In this document: piece by piece, positions 45,301 through 54,231 of the stretch | Layout of the letters: the number at the start of each line of letters is the position of its first letter | Numbering within the stretch: position 1 is the first letter of the stretch | Origin: Euzebyella saccharophila | Lineage (GTDB): Bacteria; Bacteroidota; Bacteroidia; Flavobacteriales; Flavobacteriaceae | Assembly: GCF_014855495.1 (NCBI RefSeq) | Contig: NZ_JACYFJ010000002.1 | Location: forward strand, 744,001-808,000 | Length of the DNA stretch: 64,000 bases | Reading direction: 5' to 3' | Notes under the pieces: model-generated | What the model was told of the DNA's origin: nothing | Databases searched by the model: none | Seen by the model: only the letters and a program-made list of their open reading frames with translations | Program-made: the position numbers and the translations under genes

Positions 45301-45536
45301 AAAGTTGCATCAGCCGGGGCATTAACAGTATAATTACCATCAAAATCGGTGGTCACCCCTGTAGTTGTATTTTTAATAATAATCGAAACCCCTGGTAACG
45401 GAGCCCCATCACTGGCAGCTGTAACCGTACCCGTCACCGAAGGTGCATCTTGTCCGTATCCTTGGTACATAACTGCACACACCAGAAAAACAGACACAAG
45501 AATCTTCTCGATAATGTTAGTCTTTGGTTTTTTCAT
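42390..45536 (-). CDS. SusC/RagA TonB-dependent transporter (locus B)
   Basis: A 1048-residue outer-membrane importer. Signal peptide (about 10-28), carboxypeptidase-regulatory-like domain (about 33-110, LPGVSIIIKNTTTGVTTDFD), TonB box region with LDEVVVTGYSTQ, plug with LKDAAAAIYGVRAANGVVVV, then a 22-strand-type barrel ending in NKFVNVGVNLSI. There is no STN domain, so unlike the locus A SusC it does not signal through FecR. Control is more likely by the hybrid two-component regulator at 49372. It is the first gene of the long minus-strand run. Confidence 0.95.
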   Translation of the reverse strand: MKKPKTNIIEKILVSVFLVCAVMYQGYGQDAPSVTGTVTAASDGAPLPGVSIIIKNTTTGVTTDFDGNYTVNAPADATLIFSYIGFQRLEVPVNGQATVDVQMNEDVAALDEVVVTGYSTQDKKSITAAISTVTSEDLENVHAGASVSSGLAGKISGVTFKMPDGRPGATATVQIRNMGNPLYIIDGIQSDVGQFNNISPGDIESISVLKDAAAAIYGVRAANGVVVVTTKRGKKNSKNVVNVNAYYGGQNWSRFPDVVNDSYTYMSKKAEADLNEFGETQITPEELERYRVGTEPGYQSFNWKDFIIKKNAPLYSVNVSTTGGSEKINYYISGTHLKQEAVLGPEFNFERTNIQNNLDANITDRLKVGMQISGRIETTDNPGIPGADDYWLPRFAILRNRPFERPYANDNPDYLNDIGHNETNWALHNKEIGGYSTNILRTMQSNFNGEYQFGGVLEGLSVRGMYSYYIQDQVLNGHEYTYEAYTYDAENDAYNVTGGSTNPWRERRNRKIVKNVYQGQAQYKKAFGREQEHNVEGLFLVERQEERDQNQWMRSVPENNILPLMYFANLVEFNDFDGELARIGYIGKFNYNYKQKYFLEISGRQDKSWKFAPSKRTGFFPSGSIGWRMTEEDWYETIAGEDAWLTEFKLRASYGILGDDDIGIGAYDYLPGYNYNVGTAILNGEPVVSARDKGQIVDNLTWFKSKITDIGIDFALFDGKVTGSYDWFYRLRTGLRGFKYDILIPSELGYTLPDENVNSDSQAGFEGALTYNDSFGDFNVSVSANGSYSRGKFIESYKPRFSNSWQEYRASSEGRYNDMRWGYNVIGEFQTQEEINNYTVDIDGQGNRTLLPGDLIYEDINGDGRINGYDEKPIGYSFGKQPNINFGLNIRLSYKGVDMTADFSGGSGYSWIQNWETRWAFQNQGALNKIFLDSWSRQDPANPNSTWVPGKYPALRYNAGYHSNYRVSTYWMHNVTYLRARTLELGYSLPKPWLDKVGFQKARIYVNGYNLFSFDNLKKFGIDPEVNEENGLQYPQNKFVNVGVNLSI

Positions 45537-46102
45537 TGTTTCTCATTTTTGAATGATTGCTTAGAGATTAGTTCGCTAGTTGAGTAAATTGATAGAATCT
45601 TAAATTGAGAAAGGTGTTTGTGTTATAATTTCATTTTAAGTTGTTTTAGTTGAGTATTTATTTGAGATAGAGCTTTAAAATTGACAAATTGCCAATGATC
45701 AAATAAAATGAATTCAGAATCCTATTACCCTGTGGATTGTTTCATTCTATCATACAAATCGTTCAAATTTTAAGAGAAGGTTAAGAGAAGAGCCTTTATT
45801 GATACAAATTGTTGCGGTTTGAGACAGATTGTATACCAATCAATTAACAAAGGTTTAAATAATTGATTTTCAAATGGTTTGACAACCATATGAAACAAGT
45901 CAATTCATATCAATAAAAGTGAAATCAGTACAATTTGTGCTGAAGTTGTCATTTCAGGTTGGTTTAGAACATTTCGCGAGATGACTAGAGAAGATTCCTA
46001 TCCTGAAACGATAACAAGAATCAAATCCATCCAAGTATTATCTGACTTGAAGTATTGTTTAAATTGAGAAAATTCAAAGAAGGAGATGGTAGAACTGGTA
46101 CA
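45537..46102. promoter_or_regulatory. control region upstream of locus B susC
   Basis: This 566-bp AT-rich non-coding stretch must hold the promoter of the SusC run. It contains a 10-bp direct repeat (45770-45790) and two ATACAAAT boxes exactly 50 bp apart (45752 and 45802). The second box pairs loosely with ATTGTAT at 45828. No small gene was seen. Confidence 0.5.
45770..45790. repeat. direct repeat TTAAGAGAAG with 11-bp period, candidate operator
   Basis: Two identical 10-bp copies (45770-45779 and 45781-45790) are spaced one helical turn apart, about 235 bp upstream of the susC start. Tandem half-sites on one face of the helix suit the AraC-type DNA-binding domain of a hybrid two-component regulator, but binding is only inferred. 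Confidence 0.4.
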
Positions 46103-46134
46103 TAAAAAATGCCATCCCAATCCAAGGATGGCAT
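46103..46134 (-). terminator. terminator of the GH2-GH43 unit
   Basis: A 9-bp perfect stem (ATGCCATCC and its complement) followed by a T6 run on the minus strand, 49 bp past the GH43 stop. It separates this unit from the susC run downstream. Confidence 0.85.
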
Positions 46135-46182
46135 CGTGCTTAAATTCTAAACAATCCAAATTTGAATCTTACATTTTCTTAT

Positions 46183-47289
46183 TTACAATCCTGAAGGTTT
46201 AACCAATTTCTCAGAGGTTTCTATCGGCTCACCAAGAACGGGCATATTATCTGAAGACCAAGAAATTTTCTGGGCCCTAGGAGACCTTTTGTTACCGCAA
46301 CCATCGACAGGAGTGTCATTTGCATGATATAATATCCAGTCTTCGGTACCATCCGGGCTTTTGAAAAAGGAGTTATGTCCAGTTCCGAACACAGATTTCT
46401 CTTTCGACTGCTGAAAAATTGGTTCTTTCGATTTAACCCAAGACGATTTTTTCATGGGATCATCGGTCTTATTCATCGTTAAAAGGCCAAGGGCGTAGTA
46501 GGGCGTCCAACATCCACTTGCGGAATAAACAATATGAACCTTATCGCCACGGGCCAACATCTGGGGCCCTTCGTTAACGTAAACGGGGGCATCCGGTTTC
46601 CAAACACCCGGGTAATGCCAATTTCTTTCCCAATCAAGTTCTGGAGTACTTATTAGTACCCGATCAGAACTGATCGTATAGGGGTTGGACATTTTAGCGA
46701 TGTAAATGTTCTGGGTCTCCTCTCCCCCATCTGCCTTAGGATTTTCCCAACCGGACCAAATAAAGTAGAGTTGGTTTTGGTGCTCAAAAATACTTCCATC
46801 AATGGCCCAATTATCATTTTTGTCAGTCTTGAGTTTAGACTTCACTTCAAAATCACCTTTGAACGGGTCAGGAGAGCTATTATCTATAACGAACATGCGG
46901 TGATTTCGATTATCGCCATCATCTGCCGCCACATAAATGTACCAGTGCCCATTAATATTATGAATTTCGGGGGCCCAGATATTTCTAGAATGATCGCCGG
47001 TTTCAGGTGCGCGCCATATTACCTTCGACTCTGCATTTCTTAAATCGGTAATATCTTCGGTTCGCAACAAAGTAATAGCGTTACCGCCAGATTTTATATA
47101 ATAAAAATTTCCTTCGTGATAAATCGTCCACGGATCCGCACCACTATCTAATAGGGGGTTTGTGAAAAAGCTGAGTGATTGTTCATCTTCTTGAACAAGC
47201 TCAGTATTTGAATTTTCAGCAGATTCCTTTTCGGTTTCCTTACAAGAGAAAAACAATAACAGCAACACTAAGGGCAAAACCTCTCTCAT
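46183..47289 (-). CDS. glycoside hydrolase family 43 enzyme, lipoprotein (arabinofuranosidase-like)
   Basis: A 368-residue lipoprotein (lipobox LLFFSC, Cys16). GH43 triad: Asp52 in SGADPWTIY, Asp164 in WAIDGSIFE and Glu240 in YVNEGPQML. NIWAPEIHNINGHWYIYVAA, IVYSASGCWTPYYALGLL and GTGHNSFFKSPDGTEDWILY match the branch often annotated as alpha-L-arabinofuranosidase, though specificity cannot be proven by eye. It follows GH2 by 43 bp on the same strand and has its own terminator. Together with two further GH43 genes it suggests a furanose- or pentose-containing substrate. Confidence 0.9.
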   Translation of the reverse strand: MREVLPLVLLLLFFSCKETEKESAENSNTELVQEDEQSLSFFTNPLLDSGADPWTIYHEGNFYYIKSGGNAITLLRTEDITDLRNAESKVIWRAPETGDHSRNIWAPEIHNINGHWYIYVAADDGDNRNHRMFVIDNSSPDPFKGDFEVKSKLKTDKNDNWAIDGSIFEHQNQLYFIWSGWENPKADGGEETQNIYIAKMSNPYTISSDRVLISTPELDWERNWHYPGVWKPDAPVYVNEGPQMLARGDKVHIVYSASGCWTPYYALGLLTMNKTDDPMKKSSWVKSKEPIFQQSKEKSVFGTGHNSFFKSPDGTEDWILYHANDTPVDGCGNKRSPRAQKISWSSDNMPVLGEPIETSEKLVKPSGL

Positions 47290-47332
47290 AAGATTCTAGT
47301 TGTAAAAAATGATTGTTACGTTTAACAAAGGA

Positions 47333-49165
47333 TTAATTTAAGGCATCGATGATTTCTTGATTAATTTTCTTGACTTCTTTGATGTTCATTTTGTCTACCT
47401 TTCTATCATAGGTCATAAAACCATTAACTTCACCCTCTACATCGGTCGTCTGTGTATATACCGCTCCTGAGAAACCTGCTTTGACCAAATTCTTGAGCTC
47501 TTTCGCATACTTGATGTATTCATCGGTAGTTTCTTTTGAGTTCTTGAACTTTATGTACCCCCAGTTATTATCCGGTTTCCATAAATGGCCTTTTAAGGGC
47601 AAGCCAATTCCTCCATACTCACCTAAGACATTTACCCTTTGCGCATCATACAAGTACATGGCCGGCCCAGGATAATTATGTAAATCGACAATATCACCTG
47701 TACGATAAAAATTACCCCCACTGGCTGAGTTGACAAGTCTACTTTGATCGTAATTCTTTGTCCATTCTGTTATCTCTTCTGTTTTGAACTGACCCCACGC
47801 CTCATTGAAAGGAACCCAAACCACGATACTAGGTTGGGAATAGAGATAATCCATAATACCCTTCCATTCCTTACGATAGATTTCTTCAGATTCTGCAGAT
47901 CTTTTTAATTCTGTACCTGTGAAATAGTTGTGATTTTGCCACTGCGGACTTTTATCTCCGCTAGGCATATCTTGCCAAACCAATATACCGAGTCTATCGC
48001 AATGGGTATACCACCTAGCAGGCTCAACCTTAACGTGCTTTCTAATCATATTAAAGCCCAGTTCTTTGGTCTTGACAATATCAAATTTCAGGGCTTCATC
48101 GGTAGGTGCCGTATACAAACCATCGGGCCACCAACCTTGATCCAAGGGGCCAAATTGAAAGTAATCTTTATTATTCAGCTGCATGCGCACAATACCGTAA
48201 TCATCTTTTTTCATGGATATTTTTCGCATTCCGAAATAGCTTTTGACCTCGTCAACCTGATTATTTTGGCTATGCAATCTCACCTGTATATCATAGAGAA
48301 AGGGAGATTCCGGCGACCACAGTTTAGCATTTGGAATACTTAAAACAGTTTCTTGATTCACATTTGCCTTTGCGGTCGCAATTTCAGTTTCACCGTCAAA
48401 AGCTAAAATCTCAACTATATCGCCGTAAGAGGTACCTTCTGTTTCAACTTTTATGCTTACCGTATTATTATCAATGTCAGGAACCGTCTTTAAACTAACA
48501 ATGCTTTTGGTATTCACAGGTTCTATCCACACGGTTTGCCAAATACCTGTTACGGGAGTATACCAGATACCTTCTGGCTTTTTCACCTGTTTGCCACGAG
48601 GTTGAGGACCTTCGTCAGTCGGATCCCAAACTTTCACGGTCAAAACCTGCTCTGAACTTTGTATGAATGGAGTTATATCAAACGAAAAAGGAGTATAACC
48701 GCCCGTATGCGAACCTACTTTTACATCATTGATCCAGATATCAGCTTTCCAATCGACAGCCCCAAAGTGTAACAAGATGTTCTGTCCGCTCCACCCTTCC
48801 GGAATATTAAATTTTGTGCGGTACCAAAGTTCATTTGATGACCCTACTTCTTTCATCACGCCTGACAAGCTAGATTCGGCCGCAAAGGGAACTAAAATTT
48901 TTCCATCAAAACTTTCAGGAAGTGGAGAACCCTTTTTCAAGATACTATAATCCCACAAACCGTTTAAGTTTTTCCATTCTGAACGCTCCATTATCGGCCT
49001 GGGATACTCAGGAAGAACATTTTCTACGTCTAAACTTTCGGCCCATTTGGTCTTAATTTTATCGCCGGCCGGCTTCCATTGCGCATTAATCGAACTTAAC
49101 GCCATAAAAAACAACAGAAAAGAACAGAAACTATCGTTGATTAAGATTAGTAATATTTTTTTCAT
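47333..49165 (-). CDS. glycoside hydrolase family 2 enzyme (beta-galactosidase/glucuronidase type)
   Basis: A secreted retaining glycosidase of about 610 residues. ATG 49165 gives a clean signal peptide (MKKILLILINDSFCSFLLFF...SINAQ). The order is sugar-binding jelly roll (NGLWDYSILKKGSPLP, LHFGAVDWKADIWINDVKVG), immunoglobulin-like domain, then TIM barrel. The acid/base is Glu in VWVPFNEAWGQ (about 453) and the nucleophile is Glu in VLGEYGGIGLP (about 515). GFNMIRKHVKVEPARWY is typical of the short secreted GH2 branch. Specificity is unknown; beta-galactosidase and beta-glucuronidase are both possible. It is divergent from the regulator at 49372. Confidence 0.92.
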   Translation of the reverse strand: MKKILLILINDSFCSFLLFFMALSSINAQWKPAGDKIKTKWAESLDVENVLPEYPRPIMERSEWKNLNGLWDYSILKKGSPLPESFDGKILVPFAAESSLSGVMKEVGSSNELWYRTKFNIPEGWSGQNILLHFGAVDWKADIWINDVKVGSHTGGYTPFSFDITPFIQSSEQVLTVKVWDPTDEGPQPRGKQVKKPEGIWYTPVTGIWQTVWIEPVNTKSIVSLKTVPDIDNNTVSIKVETEGTSYGDIVEILAFDGETEIATAKANVNQETVLSIPNAKLWSPESPFLYDIQVRLHSQNNQVDEVKSYFGMRKISMKKDDYGIVRMQLNNKDYFQFGPLDQGWWPDGLYTAPTDEALKFDIVKTKELGFNMIRKHVKVEPARWYTHCDRLGILVWQDMPSGDKSPQWQNHNYFTGTELKRSAESEEIYRKEWKGIMDYLYSQPSIVVWVPFNEAWGQFKTEEITEWTKNYDQSRLVNSASGGNFYRTGDIVDLHNYPGPAMYLYDAQRVNVLGEYGGIGLPLKGHLWKPDNNWGYIKFKNSKETTDEYIKYAKELKNLVKAGFSGAVYTQTTDVEGEVNGFMTYDRKVDKMNIKEVKKINQEIIDALN

Positions 49166-49371
49166 TTTCACTTTTATTGAATGACTATATAGCTCAAAGT
49201 AAATTATAATCCATAAGTTCATTTAGATATATCATTCTTTTTTAACGTCTAAATAATTCAAATTATACCTAAAACGGTCTATACACACTTGTGTGAGACA
49301 TATAGTAGTATTTATGCAACATTTTGTAGAGTATTAATCATTAACTTTTAACGATATTCGGTGGTTTTTTT

Positions 49372-52300
49372 ATGCAAATGAAGCTCATTCCATATCTATT
49401 TTTATTTCACATAGCTTTTGTTAATGGACAGGATTATTACTTTGACCACTATCAGGTAGAAGATGGTTTATCGCACAATACGGTAACAAGCTCTGTTCAA
49501 GATGGTAAGGGATTCTTATGGTTTGGTACAAAAAATGGGCTTAACAGATTTGACGGATATACTTTTAGACTTTTTCAAAGGGAGGAAGGCCATACCAAAA
49601 CCTTACAAAGTAATTACATCTTAAGTTTACAGGAACATGCAGGCAAACTTTGGGTGGGAACGGATAATGGCCTCTATATTTACAATGATCAGGATGAAAG
49701 TTTCAGTCTGATTGAAACCACAAAAGAGAGTCAGATTTGGGATATAGAAGGAGACAACAATGGGAATCTGTGGTTTAGGGGCAACGGTTCTTTAGGCCGC
49801 TACCATATAAAGGAGCAAACCTGTTATTGGTATCCCTCCAACGAGTTTTTTAACGCCTCTGACGTTATCAATACCAGCGAAGGTGTTTGGGCCTCTTCGC
49901 ACACCCATATGTATAAGTACAATTCAAGTACCGACAGTTTTGAACCTTATGAACTTTCTCCCGAACCTATAAAGGACAAACCCTTTGCCATAAACGAAAC
50001 CTTTTTTCTTGATGAGAGAACAATACTTATAGGAACTCCCAATCATGGCGTGTTAATGTTTGACTTGATTACGAAGGAAACCAAAGAAGCAGATTTCTTG
50101 GGTTCCGAAAGACAACATGTAAGGGACTTTGCCTTAAGGGGAAACGAACTTTGGGTTGCTTCCGAATCTGGTATCCATATATATAATAGAAATACACAAC
50201 AATATAGCAATCCAAAAAAAAACTATGATGATCCTTACGCACTAAGCGATAATGCGGTTTATACATTAACTGTGGACAACGAAGGTGGTGTTTGGGCCGG
50301 CACCTATTTTGGGGGAATTAATTACCAACCCAAACAATACACCCCTTTTAAAAAATATTTCCCTAAATCTTCCGAAAACTCCCTTAACGGCAATGCCATA
50401 AGGGAAATTTGCGAAGATGATAATGGTAATATTTGGATAGGAACCGAAGACGGGGGCTTAAACAAATACGATCCCAATTCCCAGGTTTTTTCCAATTTCA
50501 CCTCCAAGGAAAAGGACAGTGAAGGTATTCTTGCTCATTACAACATACATGCACTATATCCGTATGATGGCAAATTATACATTGGCATGTTTGAAAATGG
50601 AATTGATGTACTTGATATAGATACCAATAAGAAAATTGCCCATTACGGAAGGGAGTCTGGTCTGACCAGTGATTTCGTTTATGCCATTTACGAGGATAAA
50701 AATGAAGAATTATACTTTATTACCACCTCCGGAATGAAAATCTTTGATAAGCAGTCCAATTCCTTTAAACCCTATGAGAATCTCCCAGACCATCAAGGAT
50801 ACACCTGTTTTCTAGAGGATAATGAAGGAAAACAATGGGCAGGCACCTATTTTGGAGGTCTCTTTTCATACAACCCAAAAAGCCAGGAAAATAATACCTA
50901 CTCCTTTGACATTGATAATCCCAAAAGTGTTTCCAATAACCATATCAATTATCTTTTTCAAGATTCAAAGAATAATATTTGGGTATGTACGGAAGATGGC
51001 CTCAACCTCTACAATCCAGAAAATGATTCCTTTAAAAGGTACGGTATGCAAGATGGTTTTCCGGCCAACGTTTTCTATGCTATTTTGGAAGACGATTTTG
51101 GTATTTTATGGATCACCACCTCCAAAGGACTGGTCGCTTTCAATTCCGTTACCAAAGACATAAAAGTATATACAAAAGCGGACGGTCTGCAAAGCGATAA
51201 CTTTAATTATATGTCCGCACATAAAAGGGAAGATGGAACCTTATTCTTTGGAAGTGTAAACGGCATGATCAGTTTTAACCCTGAGAAATTTATTAAAAAC
51301 ACTTATAAGGCACCCATTTACATTACAGGAATACAGATTAACAATGAAGACGTATATGTAGATCAAGAAAACTCTCCGTTAATTGAGTCCGTAACATCAT
51401 TGGAGAAAATAACTTTAAAACCCTCACAGTCCTCCTTTAGTTTGGAGTTTGCCGCATTAAGCTTTACCGCACCGGAGAATACCGAATACTGGTACAAGAT
51501 GGAGGGACTGGACACGGAATGGGTGTATTTACAAAAAAATCATAAAGCCTATTTTACGGAGTTGGCGCCAGGCACTTACAACTTTAAGGTAAGGTCTATG
51601 AATAGCAGTGGGGTATGGGGCAAAGAAACGGCCGGGTTACAAATAAAGGTTTTGCCTCCCTTTTACAAAAGCCATTGGGCCTATCTATCGTATACAGGTC
51701 TCCTCCTATTGCTCATTTTCTTTGGTTTTAGAACCTATCACCAACGCATCAAACTAAAAAACACCAGGAAAATAAGACTCTTAAACAATAGAAAGGAAAA
51801 GGAAATATATGAGGCTAAAATTGAATTTTTCACCAATATCTCCCATGAAATCAGAACCCCTCTTACCCTCATTAAAAGTCCGTTGGAAAAGGTGCTGCGT
51901 ACTTCTGGCCACCTACCGGGCGTAAAGGACAATCTGAATATTGTAAAAAGAAACGCCAACCGCTTGTTAGACCTGGTAAATCAGTTATTGGATTTTAGAA
52001 AAACAGAAATTGAACGAGTCGACCTTACTTTTTTGCGGACCAATGTTACCAAGCTATTACAGAATACGGCCACAAGGTTTAGCGAAGCCATTAGGGATAA
52101 AGAAATTGACTTTAGGTTAAATATCGAAAAGGACGATGTTTATGCATCGGTAGACCCTGAAGCCCTTAAAAAAATATTGAGCAATCTCTTCGGTAATGCC
52201 ATTAAATATGCAGAATCAAAAATTGTAGTCCTCTTAAAGGAAGAAAACGCCCATTTTAAAATGGTTATCCAGAACGATGGAAACTTGATACCCTCACATT

Positions 52301-53316
52301 TAAGGGAAAAAATATTTGAGCCCTTTTACAGATTGTCCGGATTGGAAAATGAAACAGGAACGGGTATTGGACTGGCCTTGGCCCGATCTTTAACTGAAAT
52401 GCATAACGGCACTTTGCATATAGATCCAACGGATCGGGAAATGAACAGTTTTATATTGTCGCTACCTCTTAAACAAGAAAAAGAGTTTATTCTAAAACCT
52501 AATCGGGAAGAAGATAAATTGGAAGAGGGGCTTAATGACCAACCGGTTGCCCAAAGTAATGAAAACACCATATTGGTAGTAGAAGACAGTATAGAACTTA
52601 TAGACTTTATTGCCCGTGAACTTAGGGAAGATTACTATGTGTTAAAAGCTACCGATGCGGAAAAGGCCTTAAAAATACTTCAAGAAGAAAAGGTTCAACT
52701 CATAATAAGTGACGTAATGATGCCCGGTATTAATGGGTTTGACCTGTGCAAAAAAATTAAGACCAACTTGGAAACAAGCCATATTCCGGTAATATTGCTA
52801 ACTTCCAAAAGTGCCATGTCCTCCAAAATGGAAGGTTTGGAATCTGGTGCCGAGGCGTACATAGAAAAACCATTTTCCGTAAAACATTTAAAAGTCCATA
52901 TTGCCAATCTAATTGAAAATAGACGGCATGTAATGGATCATTATGCCAGCTCACCTTTGGCCCATATCCGAAGTATTGCCAACACCAAAACGGACGATAA
53001 CTTCATTAAAAAACTTGATAATGTGATTATTGAGCATATGGCAGATGCAGATTTAAATGTGGAGACCCTGGCAGAAATCATGCATATGAGTCGCTCAACT
53101 TTATACAGAAAAATAAAGGACATTTCCAACCTAAGCCCTAATGAACTGATAAACATTGCTCGGCTTAAAAAATCCGCGGAACTACTTAAAACAGGAAACT
53201 ATCGTGTTTTTGAGGTGGCCGAGATCGTAGGGTACAACTCTCCTACTAGTTTTGGCCGCAACTTTCAGAAACAATTTGAAATGAGTCCGACGGAGTATAT
53301 GAATTCGAAGGACTAA
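49372..53316 (+). CDS. hybrid two-component system regulator (HTCS)
   Basis: A 1314-residue one-protein sensor and regulator. A signal peptide is followed by two periplasmic propeller units with repeats such as FLWFGTKNGLNRFDGYTF and NIWIGTEDGGLNKYDP (about 20-640). Next come a Y_Y_Y domain (about 690-760), one membrane span (about 768-788), HisKA with NISHEIRTPLTLIKSP (His about 825), HATPase with NLFGNAIKYAESK and TGTGIGLALARSL, a receiver with phospho-Asp in IISDVMMPGINGF (about 1113), and an AraC DNA-binding domain ending FQKQFEMSPTEYM. Such proteins sense oligosaccharide in the periplasm and switch on the adjacent susCD locus. It is divergent from GH2. Confidence 0.95.
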   Translation: MQMKLIPYLFLFHIAFVNGQDYYFDHYQVEDGLSHNTVTSSVQDGKGFLWFGTKNGLNRFDGYTFRLFQREEGHTKTLQSNYILSLQEHAGKLWVGTDNGLYIYNDQDESFSLIETTKESQIWDIEGDNNGNLWFRGNGSLGRYHIKEQTCYWYPSNEFFNASDVINTSEGVWASSHTHMYKYNSSTDSFEPYELSPEPIKDKPFAINETFFLDERTILIGTPNHGVLMFDLITKETKEADFLGSERQHVRDFALRGNELWVASESGIHIYNRNTQQYSNPKKNYDDPYALSDNAVYTLTVDNEGGVWAGTYFGGINYQPKQYTPFKKYFPKSSENSLNGNAIREICEDDNGNIWIGTEDGGLNKYDPNSQVFSNFTSKEKDSEGILAHYNIHALYPYDGKLYIGMFENGIDVLDIDTNKKIAHYGRESGLTSDFVYAIYEDKNEELYFITTSGMKIFDKQSNSFKPYENLPDHQGYTCFLEDNEGKQWAGTYFGGLFSYNPKSQENNTYSFDIDNPKSVSNNHINYLFQDSKNNIWVCTEDGLNLYNPENDSFKRYGMQDGFPANVFYAILEDDFGILWITTSKGLVAFNSVTKDIKVYTKADGLQSDNFNYMSAHKREDGTLFFGSVNGMISFNPEKFIKNTYKAPIYITGIQINNEDVYVDQENSPLIESVTSLEKITLKPSQSSFSLEFAALSFTAPENTEYWYKMEGLDTEWVYLQKNHKAYFTELAPGTYNFKVRSMNSSGVWGKETAGLQIKVLPPFYKSHWAYLSYTGLLLLLIFFGFRTYHQRIKLKNTRKIRLLNNRKEKEIYEAKIEFFTNISHEIRTPLTLIKSPLEKVLRTSGHLPGVKDNLNIVKRNANRLLDLVNQLLDFRKTEIERVDLTFLRTNVTKLLQNTATRFSEAIRDKEIDFRLNIEKDDVYASVDPEALKKILSNLFGNAIKYAESKIVVLLKEENAHFKMVIQNDGNLIPSHLREKIFEPFYRLSGLENETGTGIGLALARSLTEMHNGTLHIDPTDREMNSFILSLPLKQEKEFILKPNREEDKLEEGLNDQPVAQSNENTILVVEDSIELIDFIARELREDYYVLKATDAEKALKILQEEKVQLIISDVMMPGINGFDLCKKIKTNLETSHIPVILLTSKSAMSSKMEGLESGAEAYIEKPFSVKHLKVHIANLIENRRHVMDHYASSPLAHIRSIANTKTDDNFIKKLDNVIIEHMADADLNVETLAEIMHMSRSTLYRKIKDISNLSPNELINIARLKKSAELLKTGNYRVFEVAEIVGYNSPTSFGRNFQKQFEMSPTEYMNSKD

Positions 53317-54012
53317 ATTAGAGGAACTCAAACAATCTAGAATTATATATATTACAAAACAGTAGATATCTGGAAAGTACAGTTAGCTTCGAAAATTTAT
53401 TTGGTAGATAAAATCGATGCAAATATACGAGTCCATTTTCGCCGATTTGTCGCAAAATCTTTCCTAAAAATGGGAGTTTGGAGGCCGTTTGTCGCAAATA
53501 CTTGAAATTCAAAACACTGTAACAATTTTCAACTTTCTAATTATCAATAAGTTAAATTTTAAATGAAATACCTAACACCGCTTTGCGTGTTACCCTCTTG
53601 CTATTCCATTTCGTCCCGCAAGCGGGACAAAATTCCATACAAATCAGTTCAAAAACGGTTTGCCATTTCAGGGAAAATAATTTTCTGATATGTTATTTTT
53701 CGATGTACGGGAATATCGGCGAAAGTCAAAAATTGTATAGCCCTGTTTGAAATTCGGTACTGGGTTTCAGTAGATAAAAAATATTGATTATAACTATTTG
53801 GAAAAACTTAATTACAGCCCCGACATTTCAGGATGTGTATAGTTTATTATCAATGTAATTCTGAAACTAAGGATCAGTACTCGCCCGGTAACATAAAGGT
53901 ATCGTTTACAAAGAACATCCGTAAATTATCTAAAGTAAAATCGGTAATGTGGTACTCTTGCTTCATCAAAATAGTATTGTTCCCGTCCCAACAGACTATT
54001 ACACTTCATCGA
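53317..54012. other. non-coding stretch after the HTCS gene
   Basis: About 700 bp without a credible gene. It has two TTTGTCGCAAA copies (53446-53456 and 53488-53498, 42 bp apart) and a GTCCCGC/GCGGGAC 7-bp stem at 53613-53628. This is the start of the decayed mobile module. Confidence 0.5.
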
Positions 54013-54231
54013 CTACCATCTCAGTAACGTAATGCTGGTTCCCATCTTCCGCGGAACAGGTCCAAAGTCTTGAAATTTACAATCAGTCCACTTTTCTCCC
54101 TCATTAGTTTTGTAAGGTTCATTGGTTGCCATTGAAAAACGGGCAATTTTCTTTCCGTTTTGCAACTGTGTAATGGTCGGTGCCTGTCCAACATTACCGA
54201 TCAACTGTACGTAATTTCTAATGGTGCTCAT
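54013..54231 (-). pseudogene. ssb: truncated single-stranded DNA-binding protein
   Basis: The first 50 or so of 72 residues are a normal SSB oligonucleotide-binding fold start: STIRNYVQLIGNVGQAPTIT, then GKKIARFSMATNEPYK and EGEKWTDCKF. The usual continuation (a W-H-x-C/V-A-W-G segment and the rest of the fold, some 50-60 further residues) is missing and replaced by an unrelated tail ending TLLRW. Extra ssb copies are common in integrative elements of Bacteroidota. Its position near the integrase fits a degraded element module. Confidence 0.75.

Noticed and set aside
53613-53628. Rho-independent terminator for the hybrid regulator gene
   Set aside because: The 7-bp stem is GC-rich but lacks a T run and lies about 300 bp past the stop.
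53833-54027. 64-codon plus-strand frame
   Set aside because: No family resemblance, overlaps the ssb remnant, and lies in decayed non-coding DNA.
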